This document shows, piece by piece, positions 1-9,268 of a stretch of 64,000 bases of DNA (position 1 is the stretch's first letter; each line of letters begins with the position of its first letter). The position numbers were made by a program, and so were the translations under genes. Source of the stretch: an uncultured Bacteroidota bacterium (GTDB lineage: Bacteria > Bacteroidota > Bacteroidia > Chitinophagales > LD1). Location of the stretch: assembly GCA_937894725.1 (NCBI GenBank), contig CALAYL010000037.1, positions 11,418-75,417 of the forward strand, in the 5' to 3' direction. The notes under the pieces are model-generated. The model ran no database searches. It worked only from the letters and a program-made list of their open reading frames with translations, and was not told where the DNA came from.

Positions 1-617
1 CGGTTGAGGTGTTGGTCGGTATTCCATCCGGCATGGTGGTCATACACACTTATTTTTGGATACCATTGGCAACCATTGTAGTGGGTGATTCCTATCGAAC
101 TTTTGTATTTTTTCATTCGCCTACGAGTCGAACCAGTATCGTAGTAGGTTTTAAATTTTATGTCAAATGTCGTTGCACTATTTGGCAAAAGAGGCTTGTC
201 TAAATAGACTTTCAAAATGGTATTATCCAGCTCTTTTCTTAATTCAATTTTAGCTATAGAAATCGATTCAATGGCAATACCTCGCTGCGAAGATTCATAC
301 TTCCCAAAGGTGGGTTTTGTGCCATTGGCGCGTTGCAATTGGTCAAGATATGAGCCTGGCAAAAATGCGTTTTGGTACAAATGAAAAAATACGAAATTTA
401 GCGTATCGGGCGAATTGTTGGTGTAAGTTAATTGTTCGTAACCACTTATCATGTCTGTCGTTTCGTCAATTTCGGCATCTATTTTATACGCCACATCTTG
501 CTGCCAGTAGGCGGCATGTGGAGGCTTATTTTTCCAATACATTGGATTTTGCGGTGAGTTGTAAATACTTTGAGCAAAAATGGTGAAAGGGAAAAGAAGG
601 AATAGCAAACGGAACAT
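1..617 (-). CDS. M1-family metallopeptidase, N-terminal part only (runs off the left edge)
   Basis: Reading the minus strand from an ATG at 617 gives about 205 residues before the window ends. The first ~16 residues are a hydrophobic signal peptide ending FTIFAQ. After it come PHAAYWQQDVAYKIDAEID and, near residue 182, a QWYPKISVYD motif. Both fit the N-terminal beta domain of secreted Bacteroidota M1 aminopeptidase-like proteins, where a QW(Y/F)PK motif is typical. The catalytic GxMEN and HExxH elements would lie beyond the edge, so activity cannot be judged. The gene is divergent from dprA with 88 bp between them. The family call comes from motif recognition; the export signal is seen directly. 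Confidence 0.75.
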   Translation of the reverse strand, partial: MFRLLFLLFPFTIFAQSIYNSPQNPMYWKNKPPHAAYWQQDVAYKIDAEIDETTDMISGYEQLTYTNNSPDTLNFVFFHLYQNAFLPGSYLDQLQRANGTKPTFGKYESSQRGIAIESISIAKIELRKELDNTILKVYLDKPLLPNSATTFDIKFKTYYDTGSTRRRMKKYKSSIGITHYNGCQWYPKISVYDHHAGWNTDQHLN

Positions 618-705
618 GGGCGGTAAATTGATTCGTACAAATATGCTAAAGATGCTAGTAATCAGGAATATTTTTTTTATTTGTATCGACAAAACTCTCC
701 GCTAG

Positions 706-1797
706 ATGCTACACGAAATAGCACTCACCATGATACCTTCGGTGGGGCCAACTTTAGCCAAAAACTTGATAGCCTATTGTGGTAGTGCGGAAGCTGTGTT
801 CAATACACCCAAAGCGAAACTCGTGAAGATACCCCTCATCGGCAATGAGCGAGCTCGATCAATTTTGGAAAATAAAGAAGTGCTTAAAAAAGCGGAGGTA
901 GAATTGGCGTTTATTGCCAAACACAAAATTGAACCTTTGTTTTTTACAGATAATCGTTTTCCTGCTCGACTAGCCGACTGCAACGATGCCCCACTGCTGC
1001 TTTATTACAAAGGTACTAGCGATTTGAACCAGTCGAAAGTACTTGGTGTAGTAGGTACGCGTAATATCACCGATTATGGCAAAGAAATAACAAAAAGGAT
1101 AGTACACGAATTGCAAGGAACTAATATCCTAATAGTGAGTGGCTTGGCGTATGGGGTAGATATACAAGCACATCAAGTGGCGTTAGAAAATGGGATTGAA
1201 ACGGTGGGGGTTTTAGGGCATGGCTTGAATAGAATTTATCCCGAACAACATCGAAATACTGCAAAAAAAATGCTTGAACAAGGTGGTCTTTTGACGGAAT
1301 ACAATTCGCAAGATGTTTTTATAAATAAAAATTTTCCGCAGCGAAATAGAATTGTAGCGGGGATGTGCGATGCATTATTGGTGGTAGAATCTGCTACCAA
1401 AGGAGGTGCGTTGATTACGGCCAATATTGCTAATTCTTATAATCGTGAAGTCTTTGCTGTACCAGGTAAATCTACAGACCCTTTTAGTCAAGGTTGCAAT
1501 TTTTTGATAAAAACGTATAAGGCGCAAATGGTCGATTCATCAAAAGATATTTTGGATTTGATGTTGTGGCAAGAAGGCGACCGAGTGCCATATAAGCAAA
1601 CAAAGTTACTCACGCTTTCACTCACTACTGACGAGCAGAAAATCTATACTTTATTGAAAGAAAATGGAGAACTTGAAATAGACAGAATCGTAGCTATGAG
1701 CGGTATGATGGCCGGTAAAATAGCCTCGCTGCTACTCGAGCTCGAGATGAATGAAGTAATTATAGCTATGCCAGGCAAACGATTTAAGCTGGCTTAG
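706..1797 (+). CDS. dprA: DNA-processing protein DprA
   Basis: This 363-residue protein is the single-strand DNA-binding factor that loads RecA on incoming DNA in natural transformation; it is also widespread in species not known to be competent. Residues 1-60 form a helix-hairpin-helix-like region (IPSVGPTLAKNLI). The Rossmann-like core runs from about residue 75 to 285, with VVGTRN, VSGLAYGVDIQAH, an FPQRNRIVAG motif, GGALITA and FAVPG, all hallmark DprA motifs. The C-terminal ~60 residues look like the usual winged-helix domain. The ATG at 706 gives the normal family length. It stands alone, divergent from the M1 peptidase and convergent with proS. Confidence 0.95.
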   Translation: MLHEIALTMIPSVGPTLAKNLIAYCGSAEAVFNTPKAKLVKIPLIGNERARSILENKEVLKKAEVELAFIAKHKIEPLFFTDNRFPARLADCNDAPLLLYYKGTSDLNQSKVLGVVGTRNITDYGKEITKRIVHELQGTNILIVSGLAYGVDIQAHQVALENGIETVGVLGHGLNRIYPEQHRNTAKKMLEQGGLLTEYNSQDVFINKNFPQRNRIVAGMCDALLVVESATKGGALITANIANSYNREVFAVPGKSTDPFSQGCNFLIKTYKAQMVDSSKDILDLMLWQEGDRVPYKQTKLLTLSLTTDEQKIYTLLKENGELEIDRIVAMSGMMAGKIASLLLELEMNEVIIAMPGKRFKLA

Positions 1798-1894
1798 ATA
1801 CTGGCTTGTGCTTTTTGAAAATCAACGGCATCAGCATGTGCCGTAAAAAACAGGGCTAATCTCGAAATAATCTTTATTGACAAACTCAAGTCAA

Positions 1895-3367
1895 TCAATA
1901 CGCTCTTGCAAAAATAACGCGTTCTTTTGAAGGATTGCCTGAGTGAATGCATTTACCATCTTCTTGCGGATTATTTAATGGAATACACCGAATTGTAGCT
2001 TTAGTTATGTCTTTTATTTTTTCTTCTGTTTCGGCTGTTCCATCCCAATGGGCTGATATGAATCCAGGTTCTTCGATAAGCTTTAAAAACTCCTCCCATG
2101 TATCTGCTTTGCGGATGTTTGCATCTCTAAAAGAGAGTGCTCTGTTGTACATGTTTTGTTGAATATCTGCAAGCAAATTTTCGATAAAATCTACTACACC
2201 ATCAAACTGTGTAGTTTGTTTTTCTTTGGTATCTCTTCGGGCTACTTCTACCGTGCCATTTTCTAAATCTCTAGCACCAATAGCCAGTCGTACAGGCACT
2301 CCTAGCATTTCGTATTCTGCAAATTTAAAACCTGGGCGCTTCTGATCATCATCGTCAAATTTTACAGAGATACCTTTTGCTTTTAGACCGTCTATTACAG
2401 GTTTTAGTTTTTCAAAAATCAAATTGAGTTGTTCTTCACCTTTGAAAATAGGCACTATCACTACTTGTAATGGCGCTAATTTTGGTGGTAAAACTAAGCC
2501 CTCATCATCGCTATGTGCCATTACCAATGCGCCTATGAGTCGAGTAGATACACCCCAAGAGGTAGCCCATACATATTCTTGTTTTCCTTCTTTAGTCAAA
2601 AACTGTACGTCAAATGCTTTAGCAAAATTTTGCCCTAAAAAATGCGAAGTACCTGCTTGTAAAGCAAGTCCATCCTGCATCATAGCCTCTATGCAATAGG
2701 TTTCTAAAGCTCCCGCAAATCGTTCGTTGGGCGATTTACGTCCTTTGATCACTGGCAACGCCATTACGTTTTCAGCAAAGTCAGCGTACACATTGAGCAT
2801 TTTTTCAGTTTCGATAATCGCTTCATCGGCTGTGGCGTGGGCAGTGTGGCCTTCCTGCCACAAAAATTCTGCTGTACGTAAAAACAAACGCGTACGCATT
2901 TCCCAGCGCATCACATTTGCCCATTGATTGATAAGCAATGGCAAATCGCGATAAGATTGAATCCAGTTTTTATATGAATGCCAGATGATAGTTTCTGAAG
3001 TAGGTCGAATGATTAATTCTTCTTCTAATTTTGCCTCTGGATCTACAATCACACCTTTACCATTTGGGTCGTTTTTTAAACGATAGTGAGTAACTACGGC
3101 ACATTCTTTTGCAAAACCATCTACGTGGGCAGCCTCCTTGCTCAAGAAACTCTTTGGAATCAAAAGGGGGAAATAGGCGTTTACATGGCCTGTATCTTTA
3201 AATGATTTATCGAGCGATTCTTTCATTTTTTCCCATATCCCATATCCATATGGCTTGATAACCATACAGCCTCGAACGCTGGAGTAATCTGCTAATCCAC
3301 CTTTCAATACAAGGTCATTATACCACTGTGAGTAGTCGGTAGTGCGGGATGTTATTTCTTTTGCCAT
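1895..3367 (-). CDS. proS: Prolyl-tRNA synthetase (short eukaryote/archaeal type)
   Basis: Charges tRNA-Pro with proline in the cytoplasm. The chosen start ([23 protein letters not shown] at 3367) matches the family; a longer open frame to 3448 adds a lysine-rich stretch not expected in ProS. The 490-residue length and absence of the bacterial editing insertion identify the short ProS type used by Bacteroidota. Class II motifs are visible: IIRPTSETI (about 147-155), a motif 2 region [18 protein letters not shown], and [27 protein letters not shown] in two parts near 260-285. The anticodon-binding domain follows from [11 protein letters not shown] weak hairpin (ATTGAC/GTCAAT, 1876-1895) sits at the stop codon and may aid termination. 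Confidence 0.96.
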   Translation of the reverse strand: MAKEITSRTTDYSQWYNDLVLKGGLADYSSVRGCMVIKPYGYGIWEKMKESLDKSFKDTGHVNAYFPLLIPKSFLSKEAAHVDGFAKECAVVTHYRLKNDPNGKGVIVDPEAKLEEELIIRPTSETIIWHSYKNWIQSYRDLPLLINQWANVMRWEMRTRLFLRTAEFLWQEGHTAHATADEAIIETEKMLNVYADFAENVMALPVIKGRKSPNERFAGALETYCIEAMMQDGLALQAGTSHFLGQNFAKAFDVQFLTKEGKQEYVWATSWGVSTRLIGALVMAHSDDEGLVLPPKLAPLQVVIVPIFKGEEQLNLIFEKLKPVIDGLKAKGISVKFDDDDQKRPGFKFAEYEMLGVPVRLAIGARDLENGTVEVARRDTKEKQTTQFDGVVDFIENLLADIQQNMYNRALSFRDANIRKADTWEEFLKLIEEPGFISAHWDGTAETEEKIKDITKATIRCIPLNNPQEDGKCIHSGNPSKERVIFARAY

Positions 3368-3595
3368 GATTTTTTTTTGAGTTTGCCAAGATAATATCTT
3401 CTTTGTAAAAGATAGCTTGATATTCCATTTTTTGAAGGGGATAAACATTCATTTTGCTAGGTAAAGTAAATAAGTGTTAAGAAGTTTAAGCGTATATAAA
3501 TGTTGGCATTGCATTTGGTTAGAGTATCATTAAGCAAGAATTAACATCTGATTAAACTCTTGTGGCTTAATTTAGTCAAACATAAAAACACGATT

Positions 3596-5011
3596 ATGAA
3601 ACGTATTCCAAAATATATTGCTGTTGCTGCACTTTCCCTCGGAGTGAGTTCGCTTTTTGCACAGGATGATGTGTATTACAACCCTAATTCAAATAAAGGG
3701 ACAACACAGCCTGTACAGACGGACTATCAAAAACAGTACGAAACAACTACGCCAGAACCTACACCAGCATCGAATGCAAGCAATTATGACTACAAAAGAG
3801 ATGGCTATTCGACTCCCGATGCTAGTCAATATTCTAGTACAAAAAATGGAAGTAATAATCAAGTATCCGATAGCTATTATGAAGATGATTATTACTTTGA
3901 TGACTTTAGTTATTCAGGTCGTTTAAATCGATTTTATCAACCACATAGAGGTTTAGGCTATTGGAACAACTTTTATGATCCATTCTATTGGAGCACACCT
4001 ACAATCATTATCCAAACTAGCTACTACAACCCTTGGTGGTCAAATTGGAGATATAACATTTGTAATTTACAGCCATGGAGGTGTCAACTCTATTCCTATG
4101 GAGGTTCGTGGGGTGGAGGTTGGAACACTGGCTGGGGTGGAGGTTGGAATTATGGCTACGGAGGTGGCTGGGGAGGCGGCTGGAACAATGGTTGGGGAGG
4201 AAATCCCTATTGGAATGGCTACCAAGCAGGATACTACAATGGATATTATAACGCAGGATATAATAACGGCTATTACAATGGTTACTACAATGGCGGGTAT
4301 AATAATGGATATGGCGACTATAACCAACAACATAATTACTCCTACTATGGACCTAGAAAGCAGTCAGGTGCTGCTGGTGGTAATACCACAGATGGTCAAA
4401 TAAAAAGAGCAGAAGGAAGAGCCGGAAAAACAGATGAAACGGATATACCGCGCGAAGGACTTGTGAAGCCTATAGGAGGTAGAGCCACTGGCACATCTAC
4501 TCCTATACAACAAAGCACGCCTACTCGACCTGTGGGTGTTGACAACCCAGTTCGCATAGAGAATGCAGGCGAAGCGAGCCCTGGCAAATTGAATCCTAGT
4601 ACGCCTACTCGGCCAGCTCCGATTGACTTGCGACCTCAACCTTCGCAGCCTAGACAAGTCGAACAACCAAGTGCTCCTAGACAGTTTGAGACGAGGCCAC
4701 AGCCAGCAGCACCACGTCAAATTGAAACTGAAACTCGACCTAGTAATTCAATACAGATGGAAACTCGACCACAGCCTTCTAAGCCTACACAGCCACGTCA
4801 AATGGAGAGTAGTCCGCAGCCTTCTACGCCCCGTCAGATAGAGTCTAGACCTCAGCCATCGCAACCACGTCAAATGGAGAGTCGTCCGCCAACTCGCCAG
4901 TTTGAATCTTCACCAACGCCAAACCGAGGTTTTGACAATGGAGGAGGGGGTAACTATAGTGCTCCTCGTCCATCAAATGGAGGAGGCAGAAGCCCAGGAA
5001 GAGTAAGATAA
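3596..5011 (+). CDS. Secreted low-complexity protein: Gly/Tyr/Asn-rich centre, Pro/Gln/Arg-rich tail
   Basis: Not a recognised family. The start at 3596 (MKRIPKYIAVAALSLGVSSL) gives a clear signal peptide ending LFAQ; an in-frame ATG at 3560 would add 12 residues ahead of it. After a Tyr/Ser/Thr-rich section and a Trp/Tyr/Pro segment (about residues 110-160), residues ~170-255 are built of short GGGWNxGWGG and NGYYNxGY units. The C-terminal ~200 residues carry imperfect ~13-residue units of the form RPQPSxPRQxE. The composition suggests an extracellular or surface structural protein, but that is inference. A strong intrinsic terminator follows at 5024-5062, so it is a single-gene unit or the last gene of one. 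Confidence 0.8.
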   Translation: MKRIPKYIAVAALSLGVSSLFAQDDVYYNPNSNKGTTQPVQTDYQKQYETTTPEPTPASNASNYDYKRDGYSTPDASQYSSTKNGSNNQVSDSYYEDDYYFDDFSYSGRLNRFYQPHRGLGYWNNFYDPFYWSTPTIIIQTSYYNPWWSNWRYNICNLQPWRCQLYSYGGSWGGGWNTGWGGGWNYGYGGGWGGGWNNGWGGNPYWNGYQAGYYNGYYNAGYNNGYYNGYYNGGYNNGYGDYNQQHNYSYYGPRKQSGAAGGNTTDGQIKRAEGRAGKTDETDIPREGLVKPIGGRATGTSTPIQQSTPTRPVGVDNPVRIENAGEASPGKLNPSTPTRPAPIDLRPQPSQPRQVEQPSAPRQFETRPQPAAPRQIETETRPSNSIQMETRPQPSKPTQPRQMESSPQPSTPRQIESRPQPSQPRQMESRPPTRQFESSPTPNRGFDNGGGGNYSAPRPSNGGGRSPGRVR

Positions 5012-5023
5012 ATGTATTTTTTC

Positions 5024-5062
5024 ATGGCTAAATCAACACACATTGGTTTAGCCATTTTTTTT
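5024..5062 (+). terminator. Intrinsic terminator after the Gly/Tyr-rich protein gene
   Basis: A 13-bp stem (ATGGCTAAATCAA paired with TTGGTTTAGCCAT, one G-T pair), a 6-base loop and a run of eight T starting at 5055. It lies 12 bases after the stop codon at 5011 and just before the next gene at 5074. Confidence 0.9.
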
Positions 5063-5073
5063 AATTTTGAGCT

Positions 5074-6567
5074 ATGAATAGAATTGTCAGTTCCCTTTTT
5101 TTTATTACGCTGAGTAGTCTCCATGTTTTAGGTCAAAGTTACCCAACGGAGCTATTGAAATATACAGCTCCTCAAATGGTAGGTACAGCACGCTCTATAG
5201 GTGCAGGAGGGGCGTTTAGTACCGTGGGTGCAGATATGGGAGCAGCATTGTCAAATCCTGCGGGATTGGGGCTTTACAGAGGTAGTGAAATATCTGGATC
5301 GCTTGCACTTAATTTTACACAAGATAAAAGTGTATTTGGTGGAAGTAATTTAGCTTCTAAAAGCACTAATTTTTTCTTGCCTCATTTAGGTGCTGTTTTT
5401 GCTATACCACTAAAGCGCCCTGGCCAATCCACAAATTTTTTTCAAATCGGGGTAGTGTATCAAAAAACGGCTGATTTTAATCGAGAACAAGCGTTTAATG
5501 GCATCAATAATGCCAACTCAAAAGTGGATGTGTATTTTAATGAACTTACCGCCACTAACGCCAATATAGATTACACTAATTTTTCTCCAGAAGCAGTACA
5601 AGCTTGGAATACCTATCTTGTAGATACCTTCAATGGTAGCTTTTTTAAACGAGCCTATGCCCCCGTAAACCAATCTGGCTATTACTCTGAGCGAGGTGGA
5701 GCAAATGAAGTGAGCTTATCATTGAGCGGCAATATCAACGATAAATTCTATATAGGTGGAGCATTGGGGTTGCCATGGATGAAATATAGTCGCACACAAC
5801 TTTATAGCGAAAATATCGACTACATAGATTCTGTGTATGGTTTTCAAGGATTTGATCAATACTCGACTTATACTGTTTCGGGTTTAGGAGTGAATTTTAA
5901 ATTAGGCTTTATTGCTCGACCACTAGATTTTTGGCGTGTAGGTGTATCTATTACTACACCTAGTATTTTCTTCAATCTTGAAGAAAAAAGCTCATTGAGT
6001 ACCAGTGCACGCTATACAGACCTTACTCAAAATTTAGTTTTTGATTCAGATACATTTTTGACTGCTCCTTATCAATTTAAATATAGCCGACCATTGAATG
6101 CTACCTTTGGTACGAGCTTTATTATCTCAAAATGGGGTTTGATTTCGATAGATTATCAACTTACCGATTATAAAAATATGCGTGTAGGATTTGACGATGT
6201 AGCCAAAGTAGCTGAAGATGCTTACAATAAGCAAATAAGTGCGCTCTATGGCATAGGGCATATGGTAAAAGTAGGTGGTGAATTTGCTTGGAAAGTGTGG
6301 CGAATAAGAGCGGGATACAACTGGCAAAGTACTCCATTCCAATCTGGAATAGGGGTGAAAGGGTACGATATGCAAGCACATACCGCTACAGCAGGATTAG
6401 GCTACAGAGGCAAACGATTTTTTGCTGATTTGGCTTATGCTCGTACTATGATGAATGATTATCGATCGCTATACAGAACGACTGTTAATGAGCCTGGCAT
6501 ACAAAGTAAATTTGTGCAGAACAGAATTGTGGCGACTGTAGGGTTTCGATTTGGTGGCAAAAATTGA
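5074..6567 (+). CDS. Outer-membrane beta-barrel transport protein, FadL/OmpP1-like
   Basis: A 497-residue protein with an N-terminal signal peptide (cleavage after about residue 21, HVLGQ). The start of the mature protein contains GTARSIGAGGAFSTVGADMGAALSNPAGLGLYRGSE, read here in overlapping parts; this 'NPAGL' signature is typical of FadL/OmpP1-family barrels in Bacteroidota. Many alternating aromatic/polar strands follow, and the protein ends in a strand closing with RFGGKN. In E. coli FadL carries long-chain fatty acids across the outer membrane; the substrate here is unknown. Its neighbours (a LolC/E-like permease and secreted proteins) are envelope genes but do not point to a substrate. 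Confidence 0.8.
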   Translation: MNRIVSSLFFITLSSLHVLGQSYPTELLKYTAPQMVGTARSIGAGGAFSTVGADMGAALSNPAGLGLYRGSEISGSLALNFTQDKSVFGGSNLASKSTNFFLPHLGAVFAIPLKRPGQSTNFFQIGVVYQKTADFNREQAFNGINNANSKVDVYFNELTATNANIDYTNFSPEAVQAWNTYLVDTFNGSFFKRAYAPVNQSGYYSERGGANEVSLSLSGNINDKFYIGGALGLPWMKYSRTQLYSENIDYIDSVYGFQGFDQYSTYTVSGLGVNFKLGFIARPLDFWRVGVSITTPSIFFNLEEKSSLSTSARYTDLTQNLVFDSDTFLTAPYQFKYSRPLNATFGTSFIISKWGLISIDYQLTDYKNMRVGFDDVAKVAEDAYNKQISALYGIGHMVKVGGEFAWKVWRIRAGYNWQSTPFQSGIGVKGYDMQAHTATAGLGYRGKRFFADLAYARTMMNDYRSLYRTTVNEPGIQSKFVQNRIVATVGFRFGGKN

Positions 6568-6632
6568 CATTGAATATATAGCAGCTATAAAAAAGACAAT
6601 GCTATCTTAGCGCATAAATTCTAAATGCTCCA

Positions 6633-7859
6633 ATGTATCGCCTACAAATAGCTTTACGCTATATTTTTTCAAAGAAAAAAACCAATGCCATTAATATCAT
6701 TACATGGGTATCAATGACGGGTATGGGTGTGGGTGCTTTTGCTTTAGTGTTGGTATTGAGTGTTTTTAATGGTTTTGAAAATCTAGTTACATCTCTATAC
6801 AATTCATTTTATCCTAGTCTCGAAATCACAGCTACCGAAGGCAAGTTTTTTTATATTTCAGATTCATTGACACAAAAACTTAATGCCAATTCGGCTATCG
6901 AAAACTATACACAAGTACTCGAAGAGAACGCCTATATTCAATTTGCAGATAAAGATTACCTAGCCAAGGTAAAAGGCGTTGACCAAAACTTCGAGAAGGT
7001 AACAGATGTAAAAGGCACGGTGCGAGAGGGGCGTTTTTTACTCCAAAAAGATCAATACAAATATGGTGTGATAGGAACTAATATTGCGGCAGCACTTAGT
7101 ATCAATACCGATAGAGTGTTGGAGCCGCTTGTAATCAATATACCACGACAGGGCAATGCCACTGCTTTTCGTCAAGAAGATGCTTTTTATTCTAGTTCGG
7201 TGATACCTAGTGGTGTGTTTTCAATCCAACAAGAGTTTGATAGTAAATATGTTTTTGTGTCGCTTGATTTTATGGAAAAATTATTAGATGAACCTGGCTT
7301 GCGTTCAGGTATTGAAATCAAGTTAAAGCCCAATATTAATGCTGAAACGGTAAAGAAACAAATGAGTTTACAATTGGGTGGAGCATTTCGTATTAAAACA
7401 AAATACGAGCAAAAGGAAACGCTCTATAAAATCATGCGAATGGAACGATGGGCAGTATTTGCGATATTGAGTTTCATTATGATTATCGTATCGTTCAATA
7501 TCATAGGCTCGCTATTTATGGTGGTTATCGAAAAGCGGAAAGACATCGCCATCTTGAAAAGCATGGGAGCAGCTCCACGCGATATTCAACTTATTTTTGC
7601 GCTCGAGGGCATGCTCACTGCGGTGTTAGGTGCGTTAGTTGGTATAGCTGTAGCCGTTTTTATTTGCTTGTTACAAATGAGGTTTGGTTTTGTAAAATTA
7701 GGTGGCTCAGGTGCAACATTTGTGGTAGAGGCTTATCCTGTAGTATTGAAAGTTTCTGACCTACTATTGACCTTACTCACTGTCATTTTTATCTCCCTAT
7801 TGGCATCCTACTTCCCTGCCCGTTCGGCAGCTAGGAGTGAAATTAACTTTCAACGGTAA
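6633..7859 (+). CDS. FtsX-like ABC permease, LolC/LolE type
   Basis: A 408-residue inner-membrane permease. One membrane helix lies near residues 25-48, followed by a ~220-residue periplasmic domain (MacB/LolE-like). Three C-terminal helices lie near 272-295, 320-345 and 376-396. The ERWAVFAILSFIMIIVSFN and EKRKDIAILKSMGA segments are characteristic of LolC/E, which with the LolD ATPase release lipoproteins from the inner membrane toward the outer membrane. No lolD is adjacent; the ATPase gene next door (gldA) is convergent, and the two stop codons abut without a gap. Lipoprotein release is the most likely role, but other MacB-type exports cannot be excluded. Confidence 0.85.
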   Translation: MYRLQIALRYIFSKKKTNAINIITWVSMTGMGVGAFALVLVLSVFNGFENLVTSLYNSFYPSLEITATEGKFFYISDSLTQKLNANSAIENYTQVLEENAYIQFADKDYLAKVKGVDQNFEKVTDVKGTVREGRFLLQKDQYKYGVIGTNIAAALSINTDRVLEPLVINIPRQGNATAFRQEDAFYSSSVIPSGVFSIQQEFDSKYVFVSLDFMEKLLDEPGLRSGIEIKLKPNINAETVKKQMSLQLGGAFRIKTKYEQKETLYKIMRMERWAVFAILSFIMIIVSFNIIGSLFMVVIEKRKDIAILKSMGAAPRDIQLIFALEGMLTAVLGALVGIAVAVFICLLQMRFGFVKLGGSGATFVVEAYPVVLKVSDLLLTLLTVIFISLLASYFPARSAARSEINFQR

Positions 7860-8771
7860 TTATCGAGCGGTAAGTTGCTTAAACACATCTTCGAGACTGT
7901 ACGATTCTTTTTCGAGATGAAGCAAGGTTAGATTTTTTTGTTTGGCAAATTCAAATACTATTTCTCGTAGGTCACCAGTGCCATCAGATACCAATCGCCA
8001 CTTGCCATCAGCCGCCTTGTCAAACGATTTTAGACCTTTGAGCTGACCCATACTAGCTGTGTCAATACTTTGCTTGAAAGCGGCTTTGACTATAGTCTGA
8101 TTGCTGATTTTATCCTGAAGTGAAGCGGAGGTGTCGTTTGCTACCAACTTGCCTTTGTTGATGATAACCACTCTATCGGCAATGGCTTGTACTTCTTGTA
8201 AAATATGGGATGAAAAAATCACCGTTTTGTCTTTACCTAGTTGTTTGATTAGCGAGCGAATTTCAATCAGTTGATTTGGGTCAAGACCCGAAGTCGGCTC
8301 ATCTAAAATCAATACTTCTGGATCGTGTAGCATTGCCTGTGCTATACCCACTCGCTGCTTATAGCCTTTAGAAAGTTGGCGTATAGTTTTATGTTGTTCG
8401 CGACCGAGCCCTGTCATCTCTATCATATCGACTATGCGTTTAGCAGATTTATCTCCTAACTTATGTACGCCTGCTACAAACTCGAGGTATTCGACCACAT
8501 ACATATCGTAATATAGGGGATTGCTCTCGGGTAGATACCCGATTTTTGCCCTTACGGCTAGTGGGTCTTTGGCTATGTCGATTCCACCTACTGTAGCGGT
8601 ACCTGAAGTAGGAGGAATAAAGCAAGTCAAGATTTTCATGGTAGTCGATTTGCCCGCACCATTCGGACCGAGAAATCCAAGTACCTCACCCTTATGTGCT
8701 TCAAAAGAAAGGTGGTCGAGAGCAAATTGCTCGCCATAATTTTTTGTGAGATCCGAAACGATGACAGACAT
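7860..8771 (-). CDS. gldA: ABC transporter ATP-binding protein, GldA-like
   Basis: A 303-residue ABC ATPase. Walker A is GPNGAGKSTT (about residues 34-43), the Q-loop region is IGYLPESNPLYYDMYVVEYL, the signature is LSKGYKQRVGIAQ (about 133-145), Walker B is VLILDEPTSGLDP and the H-loop is SSHIL. The YLPE/PLYYDM region and the ~80-residue C-terminal extension match GldA, the ATPase of the GldAFG complex linked to gliding motility in Bacteroidota. The permease partners GldF and GldG are not in this window, so motility is not established. It follows the small gene at 8776-9138 by 4 bp on the same strand, probably in one operon. Confidence 0.8.
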   Translation of the reverse strand: MSVIVSDLTKNYGEQFALDHLSFEAHKGEVLGFLGPNGAGKSTTMKILTCFIPPTSGTATVGGIDIAKDPLAVRAKIGYLPESNPLYYDMYVVEYLEFVAGVHKLGDKSAKRIVDMIEMTGLGREQHKTIRQLSKGYKQRVGIAQAMLHDPEVLILDEPTSGLDPNQLIEIRSLIKQLGKDKTVIFSSHILQEVQAIADRVVIINKGKLVANDTSASLQDKISNQTIVKAAFKQSIDTASMGQLKGLKSFDKAADGKWRLVSDGTGDLREIVFEFAKQKNLTLLHLEKESYSLEDVFKQLTAR

Positions 8772-8775
8772 GGGT

Positions 8776-9138
8776 TTACTTTTTTAATTTATAACTACGT
8801 TTCGTGAGGTCAAATTTTTTCTTGTCGCTATTGCTTACTTTGATGCATTGGAGCTGTATAGGGCGCCCTGTCATACGGATATAGGGCGGTATAGCAGATT
8901 CGAGTGCATTGAACTTCACCTCCAATCCATCTTTGTTGTACTCAAAAGGAAGATTATTAGCTACATACCGAATGTTTTCATTCCCTTTTTGGGTGATTAC
9001 AGTCATGTCTTCATTGAGTTTTTTGACGATACCTATTTTGTTCTTGAGGGGTGTTTTATAGTCAAAACCACTATTTTGGGCTATGCTCATTTTTATAAAA
9101 ATCAACATAAAAGCGGCTATGTAAGCTATTTTTTTCAT
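8776..9138 (-). CDS. Small secreted protein of unknown function
   Basis: A 120-residue protein with a signal peptide (MKKIAYIAAFMLIFIKMSIAQ). The mature part, about 100 residues, contains KIGIVKKLNEDMTVITQKGN and IPPYIRMTGRPIQLQ and ends in a lysine-rich tail. I do not recognise the family. It is the first gene of a two-gene unit with gldA (4-bp gap). Upstream on the minus strand, a TAAGTTTG element (9176-9183) fits the Bacteroidota -7 consensus and would give a leader of about 33 bases. Confidence 0.7.
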   Translation of the reverse strand: MKKIAYIAAFMLIFIKMSIAQNSGFDYKTPLKNKIGIVKKLNEDMTVITQKGNENIRYVANNLPFEYNKDGLEVKFNALESAIPPYIRMTGRPIQLQCIKVSNSDKKKFDLTKRSYKLKK

Positions 9139-9175
9139 ATTCTAGTTGTTTGATAAAAACTATCGAGATTTGTGC

Positions 9176-9183
9176 CAAACTTA
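9176..9183 (-). promoter_or_regulatory. Probable -7 promoter element for the 9138-7860 operon
   Basis: TAAGTTTG matches TAnnTTTG. No good TTTG element is seen 19 bp upstream, so the support is the -7 element and its position only. Confidence 0.45.
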
Positions 9184-9234
9184 GTATATATCTCTCAAAT
9201 TTTGTGAAGTTAGGTAGATGTATTTTCATTCTAT

Positions 9235-9242
9235 TACATTTG
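9235..9242 (+). promoter_or_regulatory. Probable -7 promoter element for the DUF4292/M23 operon
   Basis: TACATTTG matches TAnnTTTG exactly and lies 26 bp before the ATG at 9269. The -33 region is not convincing. Confidence 0.45.
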
Positions 9243-9268
9243 ATGAATAAATCTAGTGGATATAATCT

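Noticed and set aside
3975..4403. Open frames in other phases inside the Gly/Tyr-rich gene
   Set aside because: They are produced by the repetitive GGN/TAY codons; composition (Thr/Ile/Met-rich) is not protein-like and the reading frame with a signal peptide explains the region.
7860..8771. GldA and the LolC/E-like permease as one transporter
   Set aside because: The genes are convergent, the ATPase is GldA-like rather than LolD-like, and it forms a unit with the small gene upstream of it.
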